Positions 22,033 through 32,152 of a stretch of 64,000 nucleotides of DNA are shown here, piece by piece. This DNA is from Fennellomyces sp. T-0311 (taxonomy: Eukaryota > Mucoromycota > Mucoromycetes > Mucorales > Lichtheimiaceae), in assembly GCA_025266875.1 (NCBI GenBank), contig JALLLT010000056.1, forward strand, positions 124,001 through 188,000, given 5' to 3'. Each line of letters starts with the position of its first letter. The stretch's first letter is position 1. The notes below the pieces were generated by a model. The model was given only the letters and a program-made list of their open reading frames with translations. It had not been told where the DNA came from and did no database searches. Made by a program: the position numbers and the translations under genes.

Positions 22033-22165
22033 TTTCCACCCTTTGCTGTATTTTTTCAGATACGATATCTATATTACTGTGTTTTCGTATCATAAGCAAC
22101 TCGTACCGCAAGGAAAAGGCCTAGTGCCAATTGAAGCAGGTCTAAAGCCTTCTACTAAAGCCACT
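22033..22165 (+). repeat. Solo LINE 3' tail
   Basis: Shares TTTTTTCAGA, CTCGTACCGCAAGGAA, GAAGCAGGTC and CTTCTAC with the LINE tail at 1261-1381, more diverged than the 4.1-kb copy. No coding part. Confidence 0.6.
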
Positions 22166-22491
22166 CCCAATTTATTCTGTAGCCATTGTTGATTTGCCAC
22201 AAGTTTTTGAAGTGCGACAAAAAGTATATATGGTACGACAGTATATTATGAGATTACTGCAACTACTCAATGCTACCAGCAATTTAGAGCGATGGAAGTA
22301 ATTGTCATTGGGTTGCACATCTTGCTTTAGAAACATTGTATATTCACCAACAAAGATAATAACCTGCCAAATCAAGATAGACTTGAGCCCTTTGGCGGCA
22401 CATCGAGGCATCCAAATACAAATGGCTAAAGAAAATCTGGAGTCCTTGCGTTCTATCTTCTTTTCTTCACAGATCAAAAAAGTTGGCCAAC

Positions 22492-22975
22492 ATGTCGGAA
22501 CATCAATTGCTCAGAGCTGTCCTTGCTCCGTTGTTAGCAATGACATTTCTGCCATTGATATTGGCATGGAGGGTTGAAATTACATGCTCGACTGATTGCA
22601 AAAGCTCTAATTATTATCGATCCGGCAGAGGCACGCTAATTTTCAGCATGACAGCAGTGCCCAGTTTTATCGAGAGTTTCAATATGTGTATTTTCCAAAG
22701 CCCAACAAACAGCAGCTTAATGAGATTGGCGTTCATGGGCCATCGCATCTCTTCGAGGGCATGAACTACTTACATGTGATCCATTATTCCGACAGGCAGC
22801 AACTCTTACCTTGAAGTGTGCAAAAATCTGGGAGGTACAGGAGGCCCATAGGCCCCAGTCCGTATACTTGATGAAAACGGTCTTGTACCTTTTAACCCGA
22901 CTAGTGGTGGGAAGAGTTCTTCCTCCTTAACTTTCTGCTATCTATCAGATGTACGTTCTTTATCAGATACACCCG
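22492..22975 (+). pseudogene. Kre9/KNH-like secreted protein, copy 2 (broken)
   Basis: ATG 22492 opens a clear signal peptide (LLRAVLAPLLAMTFLPLILA) followed by WRVEITC and a domain like the intact copy (YYRSG, IESFNMCIFQSPTNSS). The frame then stops at TGA 22762-22764. Later family sequence is recognisable in another frame (NLGGTGGP, TAG, APV...), and the membrane and tail parts are not seen. It lies about 1.5 kb upstream of the intact copy in the same direction, as a tandem duplicate would, and shares the CACAGATCAAAA leader with copy 1. Confidence 0.75.
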
Positions 22976-23322
22976 GTCCGAGTTCAATTATTGCCCCTTT
23001 TAATTTTGTTCATCGTATTGATATCCCTTCCCCAGTCGTTACTCATATTTTTCATTGTTATTGTCACCGTTTGTCTATCGTCGCTATCTGCGTCAAACCG
23101 TCAAACCCGTTACACTTTAGTTGGTATTTTGAGCTTTGGTGTCATTCGAATCGGCTAATACAATCTTTATATAAGCGGCTTTTCCAATAAATATTCATCG
23201 TCACACAGCAGCTTGTGGAGTTTTGTAACCCTAGCTTTTTGGCCCATTGTTACCTTGAAAATGTATATTTTTAGCATTGGAATGCCCGAGAACAGCAGAG
23301 GATGTTTGTTGCATAAATCGTT

Positions 23323-23958
23323 TCAAAATTTGGTGGCGTACTCCATGATGTGGCTCGAATCAACAGTGTAGGCAGGTCTAAACTTATCACTTTGGCGACG
23401 TACTGCCAAAAAGTAGTTCCAGGCCACGTCCGTATTCGGGGAGCAGGTTAGCAGCCTATTGCTTTGTTTCAGAAATCCAGAATGTTTCCCTATAAATGCA
23501 ATTTCTACTGAGATGTATAAGCAAAAAGCAGCCTTGGGCAGCGCTTTACCGGGCCCTTTGAATGCGATTGACCTTTTCTTAACTTTCTTTTGAACGTGGA
23601 AAAAGTGAAATGCGCCACTGTACAACGATATTTTTATATTGCTATGTGACACTGATTCGAGTAACAAATCTAAGCCCCTTAAGTATTTATGATGCTCAGC
23701 CACAAAGTTTCTTTCAAGAGTGTATTGAGGGACCAAGATCAGGTATAAGGCTAATATGTGCTTGATTATAAAATCAGTGAAAAGATACGCAGAATTTAAT
23801 AGAGAAAAGCGATTGCTTTTTTTGTACATAATAAAAAAGCGGTACAAAAAAACTTCGGGGCGTTCCTGTCTTACCTTCTGTCGATTCCCATTTTCGAAAA
23901 AAGTTCGGTGACACCATGAGTTTTGTTTAAAAAAAAAAAGAGATTTTGCGAGGATCAA
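23323..23958 (-). other. Unassigned 212-codon open frame
   Basis: Open on the minus strand but without a convincing ATG at the upstream end (TTG is the first start codon). The second half has protein-like composition (GPGKALPKAAFCLYISVEIAFIGK in part; SPNTDVAWNYFLAVRRQSDK). It overlaps the promoter region of the intact Kre9/KNH-like gene. It is probably a decayed mobile-element exon. No family could be named. Confidence 0.3.
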
Positions 23959-23979
23959 TCATCTTCTTTTCTTTCCAGT

Positions 23980-24933
23980 ATGGCTCGGCATCTCTTCTTA
24001 ACCCTCCTTGTTCTGATTATAGCACCGATAGGCTACTCGTGGCGGGTGGACTACTCTTGCGTGGGATGTACGGAAAGCTACTACCGATCGGGAACAGATC
24101 AAGCACAATTCATCTTTAGCGAGGTGGATTACGGTATCATTGGATTTGATATTTGGTTATCACAAGGTGCCAACAATGCCAGCACCTACCGTGTGGCCGT
24201 TTTGGGAGAAGACATCAGTACAACGACGTATCGAACGGATTTACCAGCCAACATCACAACAAACGATAATTACTTTTTCAATATCCAGGCCAACACGTCT
24301 ACCGATGGGTTGGTGTTGGGCCCTTTCGGTATCCAGGCTGCTCAGCCAAGTACTTCATCGTCGGCAACCATGAGTCGAACAACAACGAGTGCGCCAGGTG
24401 GTCCTACTCAGTCGCCCGATGAGGATCAAGGCGATGGTAGCGGTGCCAGTACTTCGACAATCGTCGGCGCTGTCGTGGGCGCAGTTGGAGGTGTTGCACT
24501 GGTGAGTCATTTAGCAACAATACTGAGTATATATTTTCTTTTTGCTAACTTACGGGATACGTAGATTTTTGCTGCAATCTTTTTTGTTCGTCGCAAAAAC
24601 AAAAGTCAACAAGATAACTCGGCAACACAAAATTTAATGAATGACAATTATGGTGCACCTCCTCCGCAAGGCTATCCTGCGCCACAAGGATACGTTCCTC
24701 CTCCAGTTGTTACGTACGCACCATCCAGCCCTCACCCAGACCCCCCGGCACAATATTTTAGCATCAAACCAGATGCATCCCCCGCTGGGGCACAGTATGC
24801 AGCAAAACAATCGCCAAAGCCGCAACAGCATCAAAGTCCCAATGCGCCGCATTCGCCTCCTGCCCCACCATATCAATACCAAAACCCTCACGTTCCAGAT
24901 GAAGTATCTTATCAAAGTCCACATACTCATTAA
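23980..24933 (+). CDS. Kre9/KNH-like secreted single-pass membrane protein, intact copy
   Basis: Exons 23980-24501 and 24565-24933; the 63-nt intron has GTGAGT, GCTAAC branch point and GTAG. 296 aa. ATG 23980 starts a good signal peptide (MARHLFLTLLVLIIAPIGYS); an upstream in-frame codon at 23923 would put a Lys-rich run first and is unlikely. Residues about 21-125 form a beta-rich domain with a CVGC pair, N-glycosylation sites (NNAS, PANIT, ANTS) and the GPFGIQ ending typical of Kre9/KNH-type extracellular domains (tentative, by eye). A Ser/Thr/Pro/Asp-rich stalk follows, then a Gly/Val-rich membrane helix (IVGAVVGAVGGVAL|IFAAIFF, split by the intron), an RRKNK stop-transfer and a Pro/Gln/Tyr-rich cytoplasmic tail. 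It looks like a cell-surface or wall-linked sensor-type protein. Two dead relatives are at 5.3 and 22.5 kb. Confidence 0.85.
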
Positions 24934-25504
24934 TTGTACACACAACCCGCACGATTTGTATAACCCTAATAATAACAATTATCGTTTTCTCGCAATTGTA
25001 TAAACGTTGGCAACGCGCAAAAAGCTAAAAATAAAGTAGAGCGATAAATATGGTAAACCTCGTGTAACAAGCATACTGTTCCTCTTTAAGGCTCCAGCAA
25101 CACTGACAACATCCCTTACGCAGTTAAAAGGTAATATTGATCATTGTGCAGACACCATTAGTTAAACAAATAGCATTTTGTTGGCATATGCACGTGTGCT
25201 CTACGCATCCATGTTCAACCTCACCAAAACTGCATCGAGGGAATTACGACGGTGCCTTTCCATCCAAACGCAGCATCATCTCTTTCGCTCCATCGTGGTC
25301 ATCGTTTCTAGTACATTCTATGTAAGTAGGCACTTTCAAACGCCATACATTGGCTTGGATGATCCGTGTGCTACGTTGATGCCACTTTCGCACGGGGTGT
25401 AGTACCATCGTTTTGAGCGGAGGTCTCATCATTTAATATATCTCACCATGACACCATTTATTATTTTTTATTGCTATACCAACAACAAAAACGCACACAC
25501 TCAA
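24934..25504. other. Spacer between convergent genes
   Basis: Contains AATAAA-like sites (about 25030) for the plus-strand gene. Frames on both strands around 25140-25430 overlap and show no family signature. Confidence 0.4.
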
Positions 25505-27125
25505 TTATTCTGTACGATTGCGCTGATCCAGGGTTTCCTTGATAGAATCTAGCGCGGCTTGGGTAACACTCTTACAATGACGCACATCCAACTCTTTTAG
25601 ACGGGGGCAGCCATCCAGCAGCATGCGAAGGCCTTGGTCAGAGAGGAATTCACACGAAAACAGCTCGACACGCTTCAAATTGGGCACTGTGGCCAACAAA
25701 GCCACGGTCGAATCCTTCAACCTGACTATATTCCGAAAGGCGATCGAGGAAATGGAAGAACCCAATCGAGGAATAAACTCGTCCAAGGTATCCACTTGGC
25801 AACCGTCAATGCACAATTCTTGCAAACGATGGAAATCTAACAGCGAGAACAAATGAGGCCCGATATTTCCGCAGCGATTGATTTTAATTTTCTTTGTTTG
25901 GATCCTATCCATCTTGATGCCGTCGATCAGCCAGGGAAAGCTCTGATCCACGTAATTCCGACTAAATTCATAAAAGATGGATAACGGATGGTTCATAACC
26001 ACGGCATCGATTTGGATTGTGGAATAGTATCTCCATCCAACATGGCCTTCCGATAATCGCATGTGCCGGCCTTGGAACGTGCTGAACAAAAGCGTTGGGT
26101 CTCGCGAGGGTGAGCAGAACAAACTCAAATTCCGTAGCGTGTTTTCATCTTTGACCAGGACCTGTTGAAACGTTTCCCAACTGGTATTGTCATGGCACGT
26201 CGTGGTGAGATCATAGAGTCCGGGTTCCGCGCCGTCGGCGGATACGTCCCAATCGATGCCAACGGTGATTTTTTCATCGTTGAGTCCGAGCACCCGCAGG
26301 TGTTTGGGACATTTGGATCGGATCGCGGACAGATCGCTAAAGTCACAGTAACTGACTTTGAAAAAGATCAGGTTGGGACAGGCGTCGAATATCTCATACA
26401 CTTGTTCGACGGGCACGGTGCTGCCACTGGACCAGTTGAGATGCGTCAAATGGTGCGTGGTCGTCAACGTGTATTCCAAGTGACTGATTTCGCTGGTGGG
26501 GAGCGATATGTTGAGTTTTTCTAGTCTCGGGCATTTGGATATGATGGATGCCAAACTTGGCAAGTCGAATGGAAGCAAGTATCGCGGGTGTTCCGACGTG
26601 GATAGTTCAAGTTCCTTCAATGTGCCCTGCAAGTGAGATATGGCATCAAGCACATTGACACTATAGAAATCCGAACAGTCCCACGCTACTCCATTGTGAG
26701 CGTGGGGTTTCATTGTTGCACGCGCTCCGTTTACCTAACGACGTCAAGTTATCCATGCATCCGGAGACCAGAATGCTGGCACTCCCATCCAATATCTCTT
26801 GACAGGCTTGATATATCGTATAACTCCTCACATGACGACCGATCCACTCGAGCTTGTCGATCAATTCATAGTCTTCGTCGCCAATGGTTACCTGTCGCCA
26901 CAAACTCGGATAATTCTCGATCCGGTCCTTCCAGCCAAGACTGACGTCCAAACAGCCAAATAGTTCGTTGGTGGATAGATTGCTCAGTATCAGTAATACA
27001 ACTTCTGGTGGAAGCAGACGGATGAAATCGACACGCTTTTGTTCAGTGATATCCCTCTCCTCTTCTTCTTCGTCCTCGGTGGAATGTGTGGAATCCGACG
27101 ATGGCAATGTTTGATCCGTAAACAT
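25505..27125 (-). CDS. F-box/LRR protein
   Basis: Probable SCF substrate receptor. Two exons: 27125-about 26743 and 26660-25505. N-terminus is acidic (DEEEEERD), then an F-box at about residues 30-75 (RLLPPEVVLLILSNLSTNELFG; LGWKDRIENYPSLWRQV), then LRRs to the end (LKELDVRHCKSVTQAALDSI is a typical AMN1/LRR-CC unit). The canonical donor GTAAAC (26734) spliced to CTATAG (ending 26661) leaves the frame off by one. The upstream donor GTCGTT (26742) keeps it and gives 512 aa. Either a non-standard donor is used or there is a one-base error or mutation. Confidence 0.8.
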
Positions 27126-27286
27126 TGGCGTTCGAAAGAGAGGAACAAAACCTTGTGGCTGCGTAATATTTTTTTAGGAGTAAAGAAACAAAGTTTACGA
27201 GGCGCAGTGAGGATTCTTTCTTTGTTCAAACAAGATCATCCCTGTTTGGACCACGAGAACTACTAAAAATACAGGCGTTCAGCTAA

Positions 27287-28113
27287 CTAAACTCTTTTTT
27301 CTTCAGCTTCAAGCTGGTTGCGGCAGCAAACGAGAACACGAGCTACACCGTAGGGATTTCCATGTTGGGATTGACTTGATATGGGTCTTGTGGATTTCTC
27401 CTGAACGCGGTCAAGCGGTGTGTTGTCCTTTGAAATAGCTATGGACAGCCCTCTAATTGCGGTGTTAAAGGCCGCGGCATAGGTACTGTTTGATGGCAAG
27501 GGCAGCGGACGTTCGTACACCTCAGTACGCCATTTACTGTCTTCAGTTCGCCTTCTCGACGGTACTTATGCAGCTTCATTGAGCTTAAGCATACGGGACA
27601 TGTTTTACTTGAGTAGTCCTCCGAGACGGTCACCCTAATGTTTTCATCTGGGGCATCTATTCCTTGTACCAGCGCGGTCAGATTTGTCTTTGATGCGCGA
27701 GTTTATTGGCCGGTACGAGCCTAGTAACCATAGCAAAATGTTAGCAGACAGAGCATTACTTGGGCCTTTTATTTACCGTTGAACGTAGTTGTGGCTCCTT
27801 CTCGCCAAGCACTAGTCAATTTGCAATGGTATGTGACACCTTGTATTTCGCGTGTTCTTTTTTCTTTTGAACGTTTCTTGGTATCGTCGATTTGTCTCGC
27901 TCTCCTACGACTCCTGTTGGCAGCATGAGTGTTATCGGAGCGTGCGCCGTGTGGATGGCGGGCTGCATATCTTTTCCCCTTTGTAGGTCGCAGTGGGCTG
28001 CTTGTCGTACTTCCTGACACATGGCTAGCAACGTTTCCATAGGCATCTTGGAGTGTCAGTGTTGAAATTGTGGCCACTGTTACCAGCCCTAGGTCAACGC
28101 CCCTAATGTTCAT
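27287..28113 (-). pseudogene. Fanzor (eukaryotic TnpB) nuclease fossil
   Basis: Fanzors are RNA-guided nucleases with a split RuvC site. Seen here, in order on the minus strand: RuvC-I GVDLGLVTVATIS (about 28102), a basic Arg/Lys-rich segment (RSRRRARQIDDTKKRSKEK), an intron-like GTAAAT...CTAACA...TAG (about 27773-27719), VQGIDAP then VTVSEDYSSKTCPVC and a second Cys pair (RCTNVRC), which is the TnpB zinc ribbon, and after a frameshift YAAAFNTAIRGL, the RuvC-III region. The usual Asn-Arg-Asp before this is NST, so the last catalytic acid is gone. Only about 40 codons separate the intron from the zinc ribbon, so the RuvC-II glutamate region also appears deleted. Assignment is from motif order and not from a database search. 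Confidence 0.6.
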
Positions 28114-28188
28114 ACACGAGCCGTTGTGTAACGCGTGTTTGATCCATTCTTCAGCAGCTGCCTAAGTGTTCCACAGATGCATTTCAGT

Positions 28189-28826
28189 TTATCTGAGAAA
28201 GCCTCGCAGGTATTTTCTTACCGTTTCTTTCGAAACTTCTTGAACTTTATCAATAAACCCTCGGGCGGCGCGGTCGGTATCATCCAGTTTGGCTCGCGCT
28301 TTCTTCAGTTCCCCGACCGTCTGCTCCAGATCCACAACTGCCACTTGTGCAGACTTCAGCCTTCCATACAGCGCGTAGTCCCATACCGGCGCCGGTTTTT
28401 GTTGCCGTAATGGTCGGTGCTCATGCCCAAGATCCGCTCGCTCCCTTTCCGCCTTTGGCACGTTTGGGAGCATAGCTGTCAGTTCACCTGAAAGCTTATT
28501 GATATTTGCTTCCAGCTTCTGTGCCTGGTCGTCAAGTTGTTTTGATATCTTCCTGCGCTTGGGAACCTGGATGGGCTTGGCTTTCACAGTCGTCTTCCTT
28601 TTTTTTTGGAACGGGAGGCCTTTTTGTCTTTGCTTTTCCTGGATCGTTTGGCCTTCTTGGGCCTCTTCGCATTTGCCTTCCCTTTGCGGTCTTTGGTTTT
28701 TCCCTTAGATCCTTTGGTCTTTCTGCTGTCGACCGGTATGTGGTGGGTTTTCGAACGGAGTGGAAGAAAGAGAGAGGAGGATGGTAAAGCTGTGTTTTTC
28801 CCACCCTCTTGTTTTCTTCGCTGCAA
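28189..28826 (-). pseudogene. Lys-rich and coiled-coil reading frames upstream of the Fanzor fossil
   Basis: Minus-strand frame 28826-28584 is almost pure Lys/Arg/Ser (GKTKDRKGKANAKRPKKAK), and frame 28587-28189 continues with a coiled coil (QLDDQAQKLEANINKLSGEL; LEQTVGELKKARAKLDD). The frames switch at a run of nine A (minus strand, 28607-28599), so one broken gene is likely. Position and direction fit the N-terminal part of the Fanzor gene, but no Fanzor motif is present, so a separate gene is possible. Confidence 0.4.
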
Positions 28827-29380
28827 CTCTGAAACAACTTCCTGGCGTCCATTCTCAAATCCAACCCTGCAATGTTTACTTCGGCTGTCAACCGATGGGA
28901 TCGTTACACAGTGCGTGCCATTGTCTTCATGCAGCTACCCTTTGCTTGCTTCCAGAATTGACGACCGCCTTCCATATATCACACCACCTCAGCTCTTTTC
29001 GCATCAGCACTACCCCATGATGTCATGTACACGCAACAGCATCCCGTACCCCGCGCAACAGATTCACCGACTCCACCCAGCCAGCACTTTCGAGAACAGA
29101 CCCCCTCCCTCTCGTTCTTTCTCCTTGTTCACAAGTTTCACCGAACTTTCACTCTTAATTTTAACCCTCTGATGCACGGATTTTTTCGCTATTTTCATCG
29201 AGAGCGGGCAGAGCGGGAATGCGAATAGCGATGCGGTTCAAACCATATTATTTTTATGGAAAATGATAATAAAATGTCAAGTTTGATCCAGACAGACAGA
29301 CGGACCAACCGATTCTTAAAGACGTTCTTTTCAAATTCTGTAGATAACGCCTAAAAAGGGGAGCTAGATACAGTGTTTAT
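28827..29380. other. Spacer, no gene seen
   Basis: Open plus-strand frames here (28606-29172, 29025-29228) are antisense or low-complexity and show no domain. Downstream side of the HDA2/3-like gene. Confidence 0.4.
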
Positions 29381-31499
29381 TTACATGTCCCGCAGCTTAT
29401 CAAATGCTAGTTGCTCGTATTTCGCCTGCACCGCCTTCACTTCCTCATTATACTGGGCCTGCAATCGCGAAATGATGGATTGATACTCTTTTTCGAACGC
29501 GGGTTTGAGCGAGCATAGTTTGGATGAGATGGAATTGCCTATATGAAAATGTCAGCGCACAGTCCACGCAAGTATGTATATAGGCGGTACCGATCATGGA
29601 CGGGGCATCCGCGTCGGAAATAGGTATTGGCTTGATATCCTGGACGTATTCGTTGGCCGAGTAAAACGACGCCACATCATCCTCGTCCTCTTCGTATTCC
29701 GTTTCGCGCCATCGATTGTTTCGGTTTCTATTACGCGGGCTGGTTGCGCGGGATTGCGGTCGGTCGAACGACGGACGCAGCGAGGGGTATCGGAAAAACT
29801 ACCGCCACTGCATCAGTTTGGAAATCATCTTTACCTCCCGTATATACACCATTACCTGCTTGACTTGAGCTTTGACCGAGTCAGGTAGATCGTGCTGTTC
29901 TTCGTTATCATCATCAATATCCATATCCGACGAATCCTCCAGCGATTGTTCTTGCACCCGAGGTGTCGGTGCACGCTGCGGTTGGATAAACATGTAATGC
30001 CCAGAACAACCGTTTTTGATCCATGCCACCACGCTTTCTGCCGTCGCTTCTGTTGCATTCTCTTGCGATGGCCATGTGTTGTTTTGACGAACAAGCATGC
30101 GGTACTCGGCATTATTTGACCACCAGTTTCGAGTCCATGTGTCGTCTGCATGCGTGTTGAAAAATTGAATGGCACGTTGCTCGATGCTGCCCACGGTAAA
30201 CAACCAAATGATTTCAGCTGTTGTTGACCCTCGCTTACTGGATATCTTGGAGAAAATCGGATTGCCCGGTCGCAATCGAATATCGAATGCAATGATAAAG
30301 TCTGCTTCCGCTTTGCTATCTCGCTAGATACACAAGTGGTCAATGTTTTATGCTTTTTGTAAAAAATCCAAGGTATAGGTTACCATGGATATGCCAGAAT
30401 TTTGGGTTTCAAAGACGATCCCGTATTCCCGCTCCCAGACATCATCCAAGACCGAATTGATCCGTTGACAGGGCAGATGGAGCACGGTTTTGATTTTGTT
30501 GTAGAGAAAGGTTTCGGTGTCATTGTCGTATGTTGCTATGGCGATTCTCAATGTCTATTTCCCCATGGTTTCAGTACTGACAATGTCTGGATCCCATGGT
30601 TTTGTTACCATTTGTTCCTTTTGCAAGAGTTCCACGAGAAGTTTGATAAATTTGGTTTTGCCGGATCCATCCCACGCATCGACCTGTTCGTAATCGTCGG
30701 CCATGGCTACTACGGGATGGTTGAGTATGCCGATCATCCGCTCAAAGGATATCTTGTCGAAGGCGCTGCTTTGTTGTGCTATCCGGTTGCAGAGGTCTTT
30801 TTGCAGCGGGGTGGCGAGGATGGGCACGTATTGGCTCGGGATTGATGGTGAGGAGACAGGCACTGTGGGTGATATAGATACTGCAGGTGATACATGTGTT
30901 GAGGATGATATAGGTATCGAAGGCGATGACGATGCGGGTGCTGAGATGGGTACGGTAGCAGGCAATGTTGTATCCTGAGGAGTGACAACCACGGGAGTCG
31001 ACGACGATGACCACAACGAGGCATCATTTAACACCTCTTGCAAGATATCATCCTGCGTTGAGATCGGTGGCGGCAGTGGTGGTGGTGGTGCTGGAACATG
31101 TATTGGTCTGGCATTCCCTTGATCATCCACCGCTTCTTGTCGCTGTTTCGTATATTGATCCACTTGCATAGTCAGCACATTTTCCTGTTGCCACGTACTG
31201 TCACGAAACAAGGAATATTCTGGCACTTGACGAAGCGACAATGAGCCAGATGATGTATCATTGGATCGGGCAGGTGTTGGTTCGGAAAACAATTGAAACG
31301 ACGGTACGCGCTTTAGTTGTCCTGGGGTATGATTCAAATAGATTTGCTTGATTCTGTTTCTTTGTTCAAGTGATCTTTTTAGTTGATTTTCAATGTCATT
31401 TCGTGTTAACGGAGTGACTGGGAGTACGGGTTCACGTTGATTATGTGATGGTATCGGGAACAAATAATCCGATCGATCATGCTTGAAAAATGAAGGCAT
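29381..31499 (-). CDS. Probable class II HDAC (HDA1) complex subunit 2/3-like protein
   Basis: Exons 31499-30384 (with an in-frame TAG 30557-30555, see findings), 30323-29856, 29798-29591, 29538-29381; introns of 60, 57 and 52 nt are in frame. The N-terminal half is disordered and Ser/Pro/Thr-rich. Then comes a helicase-C-like fold lacking an ATPase: KTKFIKLLVELL, LRIAIATYDNDTETFLYNKI, FIIAFDIRLRPGNPI and a final IIWLFTVGSIEQRAIQFF, followed by an acidic patch (DSSDMDIDDDNEEQ) and a C-terminal coiled coil (EKEYQSIISRLQAQYNEEVK...LRDM). This order is that of Hda2/Hda3, scaffold subunits of a histone deacetylase complex. The match is by fold pattern. A decayed remodeller C-terminus is the main alternative. 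Confidence 0.6.
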
Positions 31500-32152
31500 G
31501 ATTTAAGAAAAAAAAGAGAACAACTGATAATCAAATATTTCCAAAATTGGCAAATGCTCGCGAGTTTCGTGTTGAATTATGTGTGTAGGCCCAAGTTGCA
31601 GCATCACGCGCCATGGCAACACACGCATCATGGAATCCAGGTTGATACCTGGCATTCGATTTTTGCATGAAAAATAAGCGATTATCCATTTGGATCCTAA
31701 ACAGATCGTGTGAAAACATGATCCTCCCAACGTTACATCAGCGGCTATCATCTGATGGATGAGGTTTGTTAGCAACACGAAACTGATCAATGTGCGATTG
31801 CCTTTGATGAATCGTTTCCCATCGAGTTAGGTTAGCTTTTGTGTGTGCATGCGTGCACAAATGCCCGAGAAACAAATTAGACATCGTTACGTATGCCCAG
31901 GGACAAGAAAAGAAAACACATGGTCAGTTCCCATTCAAATGGAAAGGCTAAAGATAGACGGACGTAATGTTTCTGGCGAATGCAAGAGCGGATGGTGAAA
32001 CAAGCTCAGGGTTCTCTGGGCATCTTGCATTGTAGTCAATGTGATAGGTCCATCCAAGTGATCGGACAGTCTATATGAGCAAAAGAGAGGACCATTAAGT
32101 GTCACAGCACGGCGGAGAGAGAAACAGAAGCCCCTATGAGAGTGACGTTAAT
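31500..32152. other. Spacer with unassigned minus-strand frames
   Basis: Frames 31790-31503 and about 32070-31925 (minus) have protein-like composition, the latter after an acceptor-like TTTTGCTCATATAG. No start, partner exon or family could be identified. This is also the promoter side of the HDA2/3-like gene. Confidence 0.3.

Noticed and set aside
28606..29172. A plus-strand frame of 188 codons.
   Set aside because: It is antisense to the Lys-rich minus-strand frame and rich in Phe/Leu/Ser as expected for its complement; no domain.
5855..30557. Several in-frame stops in otherwise open frames are all TAG (5855, 9097, about 22850, 30555), which might suggest UAG recoding.
   Set aside because: Clear genes here end in TAG at family-typical positions (F-box/WD40 at 50801, mitochondrial carrier at 55908, DIRS ORF1 at 19504), and the Kre9/KNH-like copies also carry frameshifts, so ordinary decay explains them.
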